Origin: Candidatus Cloacimonetes bacterium HGW-Cloacimonetes-3
GTDB lineage: Bacteria; Cloacimonadota; Cloacimonadia; Cloacimonadales; Cloacimonadaceae
Reading direction: 5' to 3'
Assembly (NCBI GenBank): GCA_002840645.1
Contig: PHBO01000008.1
Span: forward strand, 34,231 to 98,230
Length of the DNA stretch: 64,000 nucleotides
Position numbers and translations under genes: made by a program. How positions within the stretch are numbered: position 1 is the first letter of the stretch; each line of letters opens with the position of its first letter. Of this stretch, positions 17,391-25,172 are shown one piece after another. The notes under the pieces were generated by a model. It was not told where the DNA came from, did no database searches, and saw only the letters and a program-made list of their open reading frames with translations.

Positions 17391-18247
17391 ACTTTCAAAG
17401 CATTATCCTCACTCTGCAAAACTACTGGGCAGAAAAAGGCTGTAACCTGGTTCAGCCTTATGACATTGAAATGGGGGCAGGTACATTTCATCCTGCCACT
17501 TTCTTCGGAGCACTTGGCAGCAAGCCTTGTGCCATTGCCTACCCGCAACCATGCCGCCGTCCTAAAGATGGGCGCTATGGTGAAAACCCAAACCGTCTGC
17601 AACACTATTATCAGTTTCAGGTTATCATCAAACCTTGCCCGGATGATATCCAAAACCTTTACCTGAAAAGCCTGATCGCTATTGGTATCGAGATAGAGAA
17701 ACATGACATCCGCTTTGTGGAAGACGATTGGGAATCCCCCACGCTTGGCGCATGGGGCTTGGGCTGGGAAGTGTGGCTGGATGGCATGGAGATCAGCCAG
17801 TTTACTTACTTTCAGCAAGTAGGCAGTGTGGATGTATTTCCCGTAAGCGTGGAGCTAACCTACGGCTTGGAACGTCTGGCAATGTACATCCAGAATGTGG
17901 AGGACTACCGTCAGCTAAAGTGGAATGACACCACTTCTTATGGTGAGTTATTCTTCACGCGGGAGCAGGAGTATTCCGCCTATAACTTTGAACATGCGGA
18001 CACCGCTCTTCTCTTCAAGCTGTTTCAGGATTACGAAAGCGAGTGTAAATCCCTGCTGGATAAAAAGCTGGTGTATCCTGCTTATGACATGCTGCTTCGC
18101 TGCTCACACAGTTTTAACCTGCTGGATGCAAGAGGCGTGATAAGCGTTACCGAACGGGCTGCCTACATCGGCAGAATCCGTAATTTATCAAGGGCTTGTG
18201 CTAATGTTTACTTAAGTAAGCATGCCCATGTACAGGAGGTACAATGA
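17387..18247 (+). CDS. glyQ: Glycine--tRNA ligase alpha subunit
   Basis: GlyQ is the catalytic class II subunit of the bacterial alpha2beta2 glycyl-tRNA synthetase. The 286-residue protein matches along its length: an N-terminal [16 protein letters not shown], the [11 protein letters not shown] region, and the signature [21 protein letters not shown] (positions about 54-74). The gene normally followed by glyS (beta subunit) is followed here by an unrelated gene overlapping by 4 bp. The partner must be elsewhere, because the alpha subunit alone is not functional in known systems. Confidence 0.97.
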   Translation: MNFQSIILTLQNYWAEKGCNLVQPYDIEMGAGTFHPATFFGALGSKPCAIAYPQPCRRPKDGRYGENPNRLQHYYQFQVIIKPCPDDIQNLYLKSLIAIGIEIEKHDIRFVEDDWESPTLGAWGLGWEVWLDGMEISQFTYFQQVGSVDVFPVSVELTYGLERLAMYIQNVEDYRQLKWNDTTSYGELFFTREQEYSAYNFEHADTALLFKLFQDYESECKSLLDKKLVYPAYDMLLRCSHSFNLLDARGVISVTERAAYIGRIRNLSRACANVYLSKHAHVQEVQ

Positions 18248-18897
18248 AACACGATTATAGTTCCGTGATGAAATCCCTGCAAGGGCTTAGTGCCGATTTA
18301 CTTCAGGTGGCAACCTACGAAAACCCGGCACCGCGCTGTGTAATAATACTGGAAAAAGACCCTCCCTATCTATTGGAAAGTCTGGAAACATTGCGAGATT
18401 ACTGTCATAAACACCACCTGCCTTTTCCTTTGCTGATAAACCGGCAGTTTGTGCTAAGTTCTCTGGATTCTTATCCTCTGGAGTTCCTGGATATCGTAAG
18501 CAGTGGTTATCAAAACCTGCTTGCCAAAGAAGACCTGTTGTCCGACCTGAAGTTCGCCACTGCCGACCTGCGTTTACAGATGGAGCGTGAGCTAAAAAGC
18601 AAATGGCTGTACACCCGCTTGGCAGTGCTGGAACAAAAGCAGAAACCCCGTGCTTTGGCAGAGACGCTAACCATGTCCATCAATGCCATCGTACCTGTGC
18701 TAAAGGGCTTCTGCTATCTTGGTGAGCGTGTTATCCCGAATAATCTGTCTGATCTTAGCGCCCAAGTAGCAGAGGTTACCAAGCTGAACTTAAGCCTGCT
18801 GAATTCCTGGGTGCAGCTTGATAAAGCAGACATCTATATCATCAAGAACTATCTGGAGATACTGCATAGCCTAACTGTGGCACTGGATAAGATATAG
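18244..18897 (+). CDS. Uncharacterised nucleotidyltransferase-like protein
   Basis: A 217-residue protein occupying the place where glyS usually sits. It has the pattern of an uncharacterised nucleotidyltransferase-fold family: [20 protein letters not shown] near residues 61-80, then [20 protein letters not shown] with a following helix [17 protein letters not shown], and a helical C-terminal half. The catalytic G-S...D-x-D of active nucleotidyltransferases is not obvious, so it may be inactive or only fold-related. It overlaps glyQ by 4 bp and ends 1 bp before the next gene. Function unknown. Confidence 0.55.
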   Translation: MKHDYSSVMKSLQGLSADLLQVATYENPAPRCVIILEKDPPYLLESLETLRDYCHKHHLPFPLLINRQFVLSSLDSYPLEFLDIVSSGYQNLLAKEDLLSDLKFATADLRLQMERELKSKWLYTRLAVLEQKQKPRALAETLTMSINAIVPVLKGFCYLGERVIPNNLSDLSAQVAEVTKLNLSLLNSWVQLDKADIYIIKNYLEILHSLTVALDKI

Positions 18898-18898
18898 C

Positions 18899-19666
18899 AT
18901 GATAGATGGCGCATACGTTTTCAGTGACGGCAAAGCCCCCATTCTTGCCTTATCCATCCACGACGGTCACTGCATGCCGGAAGAGCTGCTGTCAAGCTGT
19001 GGCATATCCGACAGCACCCGCCTGAGGGAAGAGGATCCATTCACCAGCGGCTTTGCAGGGCTTTTTCCCAATTACATCATTCCCCACACCAGCCGTTTTG
19101 CTATAGATCTAAATCGCCCCCCTGAAAAAGCAGTGTATCTGAAACCGGAGGACGCATGGGGCTTACCTGTGCGCAAATCAGAAGTCCCGCCGGACTTGCT
19201 GCTTAAACTAAGAACTGCGCATGACAACTGGTATAAAATAGCAGAGTATCAGATCAAACGCATGCTAAGCACTCATTCCCAACTGCTTGTTTTAGACCTT
19301 CATAGCTACAATCACCGCAGAGGGGGCATAGATGCTGCTCCTGATCCCCAAATAGACAACCCAGACATCATTATCGGGCGCAACAATATCTGCAAAGAGC
19401 AGTATCCTCTGGTGGACAAGCTGCAAGAAATGCTGAACGGAGCGCTCTTTCAGGGAACAACCATAGACTGCCGCTGCGATGTGAAATTCACCGGAGGTTA
19501 TTTCCCCCGCTGGGTAAATTCCACCTTCCCCGGTAGCTGCTTATGCCTGGCGATAGAATTTAAAAAAATATTTATGAACGAGTGGACAGGAGAGCTTGAT
19601 CTGGAAGCATATGATGAGCTTCGGCACCTGTTTCACAGTATTGTAACCAAGTGGGCGAAATTGTAG
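18899..19666 (+). CDS. N-formylglutamate amidohydrolase-family protein
   Basis: A 255-residue protein with the family motifs: SIHDGHCMP near residue 19, RFAIDLNRPPE near 65, and DLHSYNHRR near 136, which supply the metal-binding and substrate residues, plus a late IEFKKIFMNEW. N-formylglutamate amidohydrolase releases glutamate in histidine breakdown, but many members act on other N-acyl substrates and no hut gene is nearby, so the substrate is open. It begins 1 bp after the previous stop and closes this plus-strand run. Confidence 0.75.
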   Translation: MIDGAYVFSDGKAPILALSIHDGHCMPEELLSSCGISDSTRLREEDPFTSGFAGLFPNYIIPHTSRFAIDLNRPPEKAVYLKPEDAWGLPVRKSEVPPDLLLKLRTAHDNWYKIAEYQIKRMLSTHSQLLVLDLHSYNHRRGGIDAAPDPQIDNPDIIIGRNNICKEQYPLVDKLQEMLNGALFQGTTIDCRCDVKFTGGYFPRWVNSTFPGSCLCLAIEFKKIFMNEWTGELDLEAYDELRHLFHSIVTKWAKL

Positions 19667-19693
19667 GGTTTGCCCCTCTCCTTCCTGATACTT

Positions 19694-21217
19694 TTACTTC
19701 AGAACCATCTTCGCATTCCGCAAGTTGCCATCCTGCGTTTTGCCCTTTATCAGATATATCCCGCGGGGCATGGTGTCCCACGCACCGGGAAGCGTAACGT
19801 TTCCGGTTTTACCTTCCGGTACATAGCTAATCACCTTCTGCCCTTTCAGATTATACACATCTATCTGCAGCAAAGCCTCGCTGCTATATAGTTTCACCCC
19901 GCTTCCCTTTACACTGGGATTGGGATAAACGCTTAGTTTGGGCACCATCGGTGGGGAAAGCAAATCATCAGTACTAACGGGATTAATGAACAGATAATCG
20001 GTAGACAGGGTTATTCCCGGACGCAGATAAGCGGGTTCCGTAAGTGTGGCAGAAGCCCAGATTATTTCGCCGGTGGAAGGGGTGAACTGCATGGCAAGCA
20101 AGCATGTTTCCAATCCTGCTGCGCCGGACAGCACCTGCCACTGGCGTTTTGCAGTCATGTGCGTGTTTGTGTACAGCGAATCCTGGATGTTGGCATAGCG
20201 TGTGCAGCAAACTCCACTGGTTAATAATCTAAAGTGATTTGTGGCAGCCAGATGGTGTGTAGGCAGACTGCCGGACTGATTGTACAGACGGTTAGCTATT
20301 GCCCCGTTCATACGTTCAATCACGCTGCTATAAATGGTGCTCCCCGTTTCTGAAAGAGTGTGCGTAATTGTGGCAGACTGATTATTCTGAGCCGCGATGC
20401 TGGCGTAGATATCCAGGGGGTGGCTGCTGCCGTTCTGATCGTAGTCAACGCGCTCAATTCCCCGTCTGAGGTCAAACAGTATGGGGCTGAGGTTGTTTGC
20501 CACCGAGGTGTCATTATCAGCACCAGTATTTAGGCTGGCGTACACCTTTGCTTCCGATATGGCGGTTAAGGCACCGATAAATCCCGGGATAGTGAAGTTA
20601 ATCCATTTCTGTTCATCTGTTTCTGTGGGACGGTGCACCACTATGAGGGGGTTGTTAATAAAAGCGGAGTTCTGGCTTACATCCAGAAAGCGGGTAATCA
20701 CGGAGCCGCCCGCAAGCAGGCTGTCTGCTGCCGTGGCATTACCCCAGCTTGAAAGCGAGGCACAGCCAAGCTCCAGATCATTCTTGCCGCTTGTTGCCCC
20801 GCGTACATTAACCATGTCGTAAGCAGAGTTTAGCAGCAGAATATCTTCATATGCGAGATCGCGTCCTATGCCTGCATGGAACATGCTCTGTCCGGAGGCT
20901 ATCATCCCTGCCACCAGACCTGTAGCTTCCGAAACCATACGGGGATCGGGATTGAAGTGCTCCATGTAATATCCCCACAGCATATTGTAGTATGGCAGAT
21001 TGGAAAAGCAGAACATCGTCCAGTAAAAATCCTGAAACACATCCTTTATCTGCGGAGCAAGGTAATATCCCTGCGCGTATCCGCGTTGATAATGATCTCC
21101 CCACACGGTTAGTATCTTCTTTTCTCCGAACTGGGTAAGGCTGCCATTCGCCTGTGCGAAAAGCGTAAATGCTATGGTAAGCAGCAGTATCGTCAATATT
21201 ATCTTTTGTTTCATCAT
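19694..21217 (-). CDS. Secreted C45-like acyltransferase/hydrolase with T9SS sorting domain
   Basis: A 507-residue exported protein with a signal peptide (MKQKIILTILLLTIAFTLFA). The main domain resembles the peptidase C45 / acyl-CoA:6-aminopenicillanate acyltransferase-type Ntn hydrolases: GDHYQRGYAQGYYLA near residue 40 and GCASLSSWGNATA with C152, the likely autoprocessing nucleophile. The last 90 residues form a T9SS type A-like domain (VYPNPSVKG, IDVYNLKGQKVI, MVLK end), predicting export through the outer membrane. The ATG has AGAGG upstream, and a good promoter lies close by. Substrate unknown. Confidence 0.72.
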   Translation of the reverse strand: MMKQKIILTILLLTIAFTLFAQANGSLTQFGEKKILTVWGDHYQRGYAQGYYLAPQIKDVFQDFYWTMFCFSNLPYYNMLWGYYMEHFNPDPRMVSEATGLVAGMIASGQSMFHAGIGRDLAYEDILLLNSAYDMVNVRGATSGKNDLELGCASLSSWGNATAADSLLAGGSVITRFLDVSQNSAFINNPLIVVHRPTETDEQKWINFTIPGFIGALTAISEAKVYASLNTGADNDTSVANNLSPILFDLRRGIERVDYDQNGSSHPLDIYASIAAQNNQSATITHTLSETGSTIYSSVIERMNGAIANRLYNQSGSLPTHHLAATNHFRLLTSGVCCTRYANIQDSLYTNTHMTAKRQWQVLSGAAGLETCLLAMQFTPSTGEIIWASATLTEPAYLRPGITLSTDYLFINPVSTDDLLSPPMVPKLSVYPNPSVKGSGVKLYSSEALLQIDVYNLKGQKVISYVPEGKTGNVTLPGAWDTMPRGIYLIKGKTQDGNLRNAKMVLK

Positions 21218-21242
21218 AATCCTCTACTGGGCATCGTTATAT

Positions 21243-21270
21243 AGTATAGTATAAGCCATTATCATGCCAA
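21243..21270 (-). promoter_or_regulatory. Candidate sigma70-type promoter for the C45-like gene
   Basis: On the minus strand TTGGCA (21270-21265) is followed after 16 bp by TATACT (21248-21243), about 25 bp upstream of the start at 21217. Spacing and match are good, though the consensus of this lineage is not established here. Confidence 0.5.
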
Positions 21271-21448
21271 TACGAAAGCTGATTAATCTGTTACAAGTTG
21301 TACTGCTATCCTCTGGCAGATAAACTGGTATTCTAACGGTAAACTGTCTTTGTGAATAGACCAATATCATCTTCTTTATCTGGTGGATTTGTCATGCACC
21401 TGGCACATGGGGGACAGGTTTCGGGTGTTAGGCGGTGGAAATTCTCTG

Positions 21449-22255
21449 CTATAAATAGCGTAGCAGTTCGCGGTCTATCACTCCGGCGTATAGCTCGATG
21501 TATTGCTTCACGGGGCTGATGTTTATCTTGGGGAAGAACACTTCTTCTATCTGGAAAAAGCCAACCGAGGCGTTCATTTCCACCGTGATGCAGATGGGCT
21601 TTTCCTCGCCTTTGGTGATCTTCACTTTCTGGATAGCAGATGCCGAAGTGCGGTGAATATCGCCGATCCTGGTTTTCATGGAGAGCATACTGGGGATGCG
21701 CGCTCTGCCTTTTTCCATGTCGCTGCCGTCACCGATAAGCACCAGTCCTGCTTCCAGGGAGTGTATCTTGCGGGTAGCCATGTGTCCGAAGATGCCTTCT
21801 ATGGCTATAGAGCGGATGGCGGTTTTGGTCATCAGGTCGTTATCTGTGTGCAGAACATCCAGAATGCGATCTATGTATGGCAATGCCAATTGGATCGACA
21901 GCAGTTCGTGCGTGTCTCTGGCAATGGTCATACCCACATCGTGCAGCAGGGAAGCCATAATCACGGCGGTAAGGGAGTCGTCGGCAGTACCAACCTCTTC
22001 CTTTTCCAGATTCATCTGGATGCCGGCTTCGTTCAGCAGCTTGAACATCTTGATGGTATTAAGGGTGGCGGTGCGCATGTGCACGGGACCGTGGTCGTTA
22101 TAGCCCAAACGCTTGATGGATACTATGTTTGCATATTCCTGCACAGCCTGAATTTCGGGATCGGCAAAGATAAGCTCTGCGGTTTTAAGTGCCTTCCCTG
22201 TAAGCAGCTTCAGGATGCGGGTTTCGAGGCTTTGTTGTTTTACTGATTTATACAT
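21449..22255 (-). CDS. HD-domain phosphohydrolase-like protein
   Basis: A 268-residue protein with an HD metal-dependent phosphohydrolase core: H55 and H59 in NDHGPVHM, the HD pair H105-D106 in LLHDVGM, and a further Asp in GDGSDMEKGR near residue 175. These are the metal ligands of the family. The C-terminal part is a small alpha/beta extension with no known name. The substrate is probably a nucleotide or cyclic nucleotide but cannot be named. It is last in a minus-strand run, 13 bp after the exporter genes. Confidence 0.8.
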   Translation of the reverse strand: MYKSVKQQSLETRILKLLTGKALKTAELIFADPEIQAVQEYANIVSIKRLGYNDHGPVHMRTATLNTIKMFKLLNEAGIQMNLEKEEVGTADDSLTAVIMASLLHDVGMTIARDTHELLSIQLALPYIDRILDVLHTDNDLMTKTAIRSIAIEGIFGHMATRKIHSLEAGLVLIGDGSDMEKGRARIPSMLSMKTRIGDIHRTSASAIQKVKITKGEEKPICITVEMNASVGFFQIEEVFFPKINISPVKQYIELYAGVIDRELLRYL

Positions 22256-22268
22256 TTTGTCTTTTCTC

Positions 22269-22721
22269 CTAAAATCTATTCAGCATCTTGTGCAGCAGGT
22301 TTGTAGCCGACGATACCACGGCAATAGCTATGGATATTGTTCCGGCAATCAACAGGGTTTGCATGATGCTCTGTGATGCCTCTATATTGTTTCCGGCGAT
22401 GTATAACTGCATGGACTGAAACAAGCCGCGTCCCGGCACCAAAGGAATGATGGCGCAGGTTACAAAAACCGACACCGGTGTCCGCAATCTGGGTGCTACA
22501 ATCTCTGAATAGATACATACTAAGATAATCGAAACGAACACCGAAAACAACACCGAGTTGCTGTAGTAAAGCGCAATGAGGTAAAATACCCAGCACAATC
22601 CTCCGCTGAGGGCTGTGTAAACAATCTTCACTCCTTTCAGATTCACGCGAATGGAAAAGCCCAGGATTGCCAGAAACGCCCACAGGAATTGCATCAGGGT
22701 TAAAGTATCAAACGGACGCAT
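22269..22721 (-). CDS. Threonine/serine exporter family, small membrane subunit (YjjB/DUF3815-like)
   Basis: A 150-residue protein with about five membrane helices and the PLVPGRGLFQSMQ motif typical of the C-terminal half of ThrE, found as a separate protein in many bacteria (E. coli YjjB). I place the start at the ATG at 22721, which overlaps the stop of the partner gene by one base (TGATG) and has GGGGG upstream; a longer reading from 22742 is possible. With the next gene it should form a two-part transporter, in E. coli implicated in succinate export, in Corynebacterium in threonine/serine export. Confidence 0.85.
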   Translation of the reverse strand: MRPFDTLTLMQFLWAFLAILGFSIRVNLKGVKIVYTALSGGLCWVFYLIALYYSNSVLFSVFVSIILVCIYSEIVAPRLRTPVSVFVTCAIIPLVPGRGLFQSMQLYIAGNNIEASQSIMQTLLIAGTISIAIAVVSSATNLLHKMLNRF

Positions 22722-23512
22722 CAAAACCCCCACAAAGCCCATATCTTGAGCATGGAACCGCTTCCTGCCACCACTCCAACTGTGATGAACAATGCCTCCA
22801 TCCCGCGGGCTGTGCCGGAAACGAGATCACCGCTCATGGTGTCCCGGATGGCGTTGGTGATCGATAGCCCCGGCACCAGCAGCATAATGCCGCCGATGAT
22901 AATGTTATCCAGACGAACATATGGTATGTAAAGGTCTAAAAGCTTGGCAATAAAGACGATCAAGGCAGCTGCCAGAGCGTTCAGCAGGAAGTTATTAATA
23001 GAAAGCCGGGAAAGAAACTTCATCCCATAACTAACTACGATACCGATAAACACAGCGATAGCAAACTCCATCCATGCCCCGCCAAACAGCAGACAAAAGA
23101 AGCCGCTGGTAGCACCTCCGCATAGGCTTAGCAGCCATGTAGGCCATGTCTTTTCCACGTCTATCTGGTTCAGTTCTTCGCGAAACTTGCGGGCATCCAT
23201 ATTGGTTCTGCCTTCGGGGCAATCCTGCTCTTCCAGACAGTTTACCAGCCGGCTTACACGGGTTATTTTCCCCAGATCGATGCGGCGGTTTTCTATGCGC
23301 TTGATGCTGGTGCTGATGTCGCCTTCTGTATCGTTCAGGCTGATGAAGATGCCCGTTGGGGTAACGAAGGACTCCGTATTGGGGTAGCCAAAGCCCGCAC
23401 ACACCTTCAGCATCATCTTTTCTACGCGGTTGGTAGCGCTGCCGCTTTGCAGCAGGATGCGTCCTACCTCGAGGGCAAGTTCGGTGGCTTGTTTAGCATT
23501 AAGCTTTTGCAA
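22721..23512 (-). CDS. Threonine/serine exporter family, large subunit (YjjP/DUF1212-like)
   Basis: A 263-residue protein with a soluble N-terminal domain (residues 1-110, RILLQSGSATNRVEKMM) and five membrane helices, ending with the family signature PGLSITNAIRDTMSGDLVSG (about 213-232). It corresponds to the N-terminal half of ThrE, and together with the following gene makes the complete exporter. Substrate could be threonine/serine or a dicarboxylate. Its start overlaps the end of the MutS-like gene by 14 bp. Confidence 0.88.
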   Translation of the reverse strand: MQKLNAKQATELALEVGRILLQSGSATNRVEKMMLKVCAGFGYPNTESFVTPTGIFISLNDTEGDISTSIKRIENRRIDLGKITRVSRLVNCLEEQDCPEGRTNMDARKFREELNQIDVEKTWPTWLLSLCGGATSGFFCLLFGGAWMEFAIAVFIGIVVSYGMKFLSRLSINNFLLNALAAALIVFIAKLLDLYIPYVRLDNIIIGGIMLLVPGLSITNAIRDTMSGDLVSGTARGMEALFITVGVVAGSGSMLKIWALWGF

Positions 23513-25124
23513 TTATCATCTCTCCATTGTCTATTATTTCTAATATTTCTTTGGGCAAGCCAAGGATGGTGGCGATCTTTACCGCACATTGAGGTGGATT
23601 GGAAGTTCCCGGAAGGGAGATAAGGGCATAATCCATAGCCTCGGAAAGCAGCTTCAGCCGGCTCTTCATGTCTCCTTCGGGGAGCATTTGCAGATGGGAG
23701 AAGTCCTTTTCACCAATACCTTTGATGCTGAAGTGGGCAATGCCTTCCAGTTTGGCAGGGGCGGTGAAATGCGTGGCTGCCACCAGCGTATGAGCTGTAG
23801 CACTAAGGTACTTGATCACAGCCAGACAGATAGCTTCACCCTCTGCGGGATTTGTGCCTTTGGCAAATTCATCCAGCAGCATTAAGGTACGCCCCTTCTT
23901 TTGTAACGCAGCGTTGAAGGCTACCACTTCTCTGCCGAAAGAGCTTAAATTCTCGCTGTTGTCATTGCTGTTATGGTTGTAGTAAACATGATCATAGATA
24001 GGGAGTGTGGCTTGCTTTGCGGGTAAGGGGATGCCAAGCGCAGCCAGAGAGCAAAGCTGACCAAGCGTGATTAGCGCTGTGGTTTTACCACCCATATTGG
24101 GTCCGGTTATCAGGTTGGCATCATTGCTAAAACTGAAATCCAAAGCCTGGTAGCTACGGTTGTGTGTTTCAAGATACAGCTTTAAAGGCAGATTTGCCGC
24201 TGCTGTGATGCTTATTCCGGGAAACCGGTCATCATACCAGGGCAGCAGTTCCGGGATGCAACAGCCATACTGTATGGAAAATTCTGCCAGACAATGATCC
24301 CAGCTAAGCTCGCCGGTGCTGTGGTAGGCAATCTCCAGATCAGATATACAGGCTTGCACTTTATTGCTCAGGTTCTGCAGAATGCATGTTTCTTCCTCTG
24401 CTATAGCATTGCGAAGGCTTTCTATTTCCTGTTTTATCTTAAGTGCGATAGGCGAATCGGCAAGTTTAAAGCTGTAGTTGGCAAGGTTTTCGTTTATCAC
24501 CACAAAATGCCGGGTGGCAAGCAGACGGGAAACAAGCTCCTGTCTGTGGCGGGAAAGCACAAACTCTTCTTTCAGACTTGGCATATCCAGTGCTTGTCTT
24601 GCCTCTGCCAAATCCTGATGCCGGGCTTGTTTGAGGCTTTGGCTAAGCGTTAACTGTTTATCCCACAGTTTGGTTAACTGCGTGGAATACAGCGGGGATA
24701 TGCGGAACGAGGGAAGCTTGTTGCCATCAGGATCAAGCAGTTCAAATAGCTCTGCCAGATCGGGCAGGGGGTGCAAGCTTGCCAAGCCGGCGTTGCTCAG
24801 CACATCGCAAAGCTGCATATACTGCCACAGGAAGCTTTTCAGCTCGAAGAACTCGTGCAGAAGCAAGCAATCCACCTGCTTGACATGGCTGATGCTAAGC
24901 TCTTGCATGTGAACAAATATATCTTCCAGTTTGGCTTTCAGGGCTTTACTGCTGCTTATCTGCTTCATAAACTGCTGTTGGTGGCGGTATTCTGCCTGCA
25001 GCTCTGTTTGCTTTACGTGCTGCCGTGCCAGTTTATGCCGCTTAACGGAGGTAGCAAGCTCTCCCTTGGCATCGATCAAGGCAAAGAGTTTATCCAAGCC
25101 CAGGCTCTCGCGGGTCTGTTTCAT
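23499..25124 (-). CDS. MutS-family ATPase, possibly lysine 5,6-aminomutase reactivase subunit KamC
   Basis: A 541-residue protein with a long helical N-terminal region and a C-terminal MutS-type ABC ATPase: Walker A GPNMGGKTT near residues 341-349, signature region LSSFGREV, and Walker B LMLLDEFAKGTNPAEG. There is no N-terminal mismatch-recognition domain and no Smr nuclease, so it is neither MutS1 nor MutS2. The EFAKGTNP box and the ending MDYALISLPG...AVKIATILGLPKEI match what I remember of KamC, the ATPase that reactivates B12-dependent lysine 5,6-aminomutase. No kamD/kamE lies in the window, so the assignment is tentative. Confidence 0.7.
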   Translation of the reverse strand: MKQTRESLGLDKLFALIDAKGELATSVKRHKLARQHVKQTELQAEYRHQQQFMKQISSSKALKAKLEDIFVHMQELSISHVKQVDCLLLHEFFELKSFLWQYMQLCDVLSNAGLASLHPLPDLAELFELLDPDGNKLPSFRISPLYSTQLTKLWDKQLTLSQSLKQARHQDLAEARQALDMPSLKEEFVLSRHRQELVSRLLATRHFVVINENLANYSFKLADSPIALKIKQEIESLRNAIAEEETCILQNLSNKVQACISDLEIAYHSTGELSWDHCLAEFSIQYGCCIPELLPWYDDRFPGISITAAANLPLKLYLETHNRSYQALDFSFSNDANLITGPNMGGKTTALITLGQLCSLAALGIPLPAKQATLPIYDHVYYNHNSNDNSENLSSFGREVVAFNAALQKKGRTLMLLDEFAKGTNPAEGEAICLAVIKYLSATAHTLVAATHFTAPAKLEGIAHFSIKGIGEKDFSHLQMLPEGDMKSRLKLLSEAMDYALISLPGTSNPPQCAVKIATILGLPKEILEIIDNGEMIIAKA

Positions 25125-25172
25125 AGTGTTTATCCTTTAAAAAAGCAAAGTCTTTATCACACAGGGGGTTTG

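Noticed and set aside
21503..22246. 247-codon plus-strand frame opposite the HD-domain gene
   Set aside because: Its mirror on the minus strand has the HD motifs and fits the run of minus-strand genes; the plus frame has no recognisable feature.
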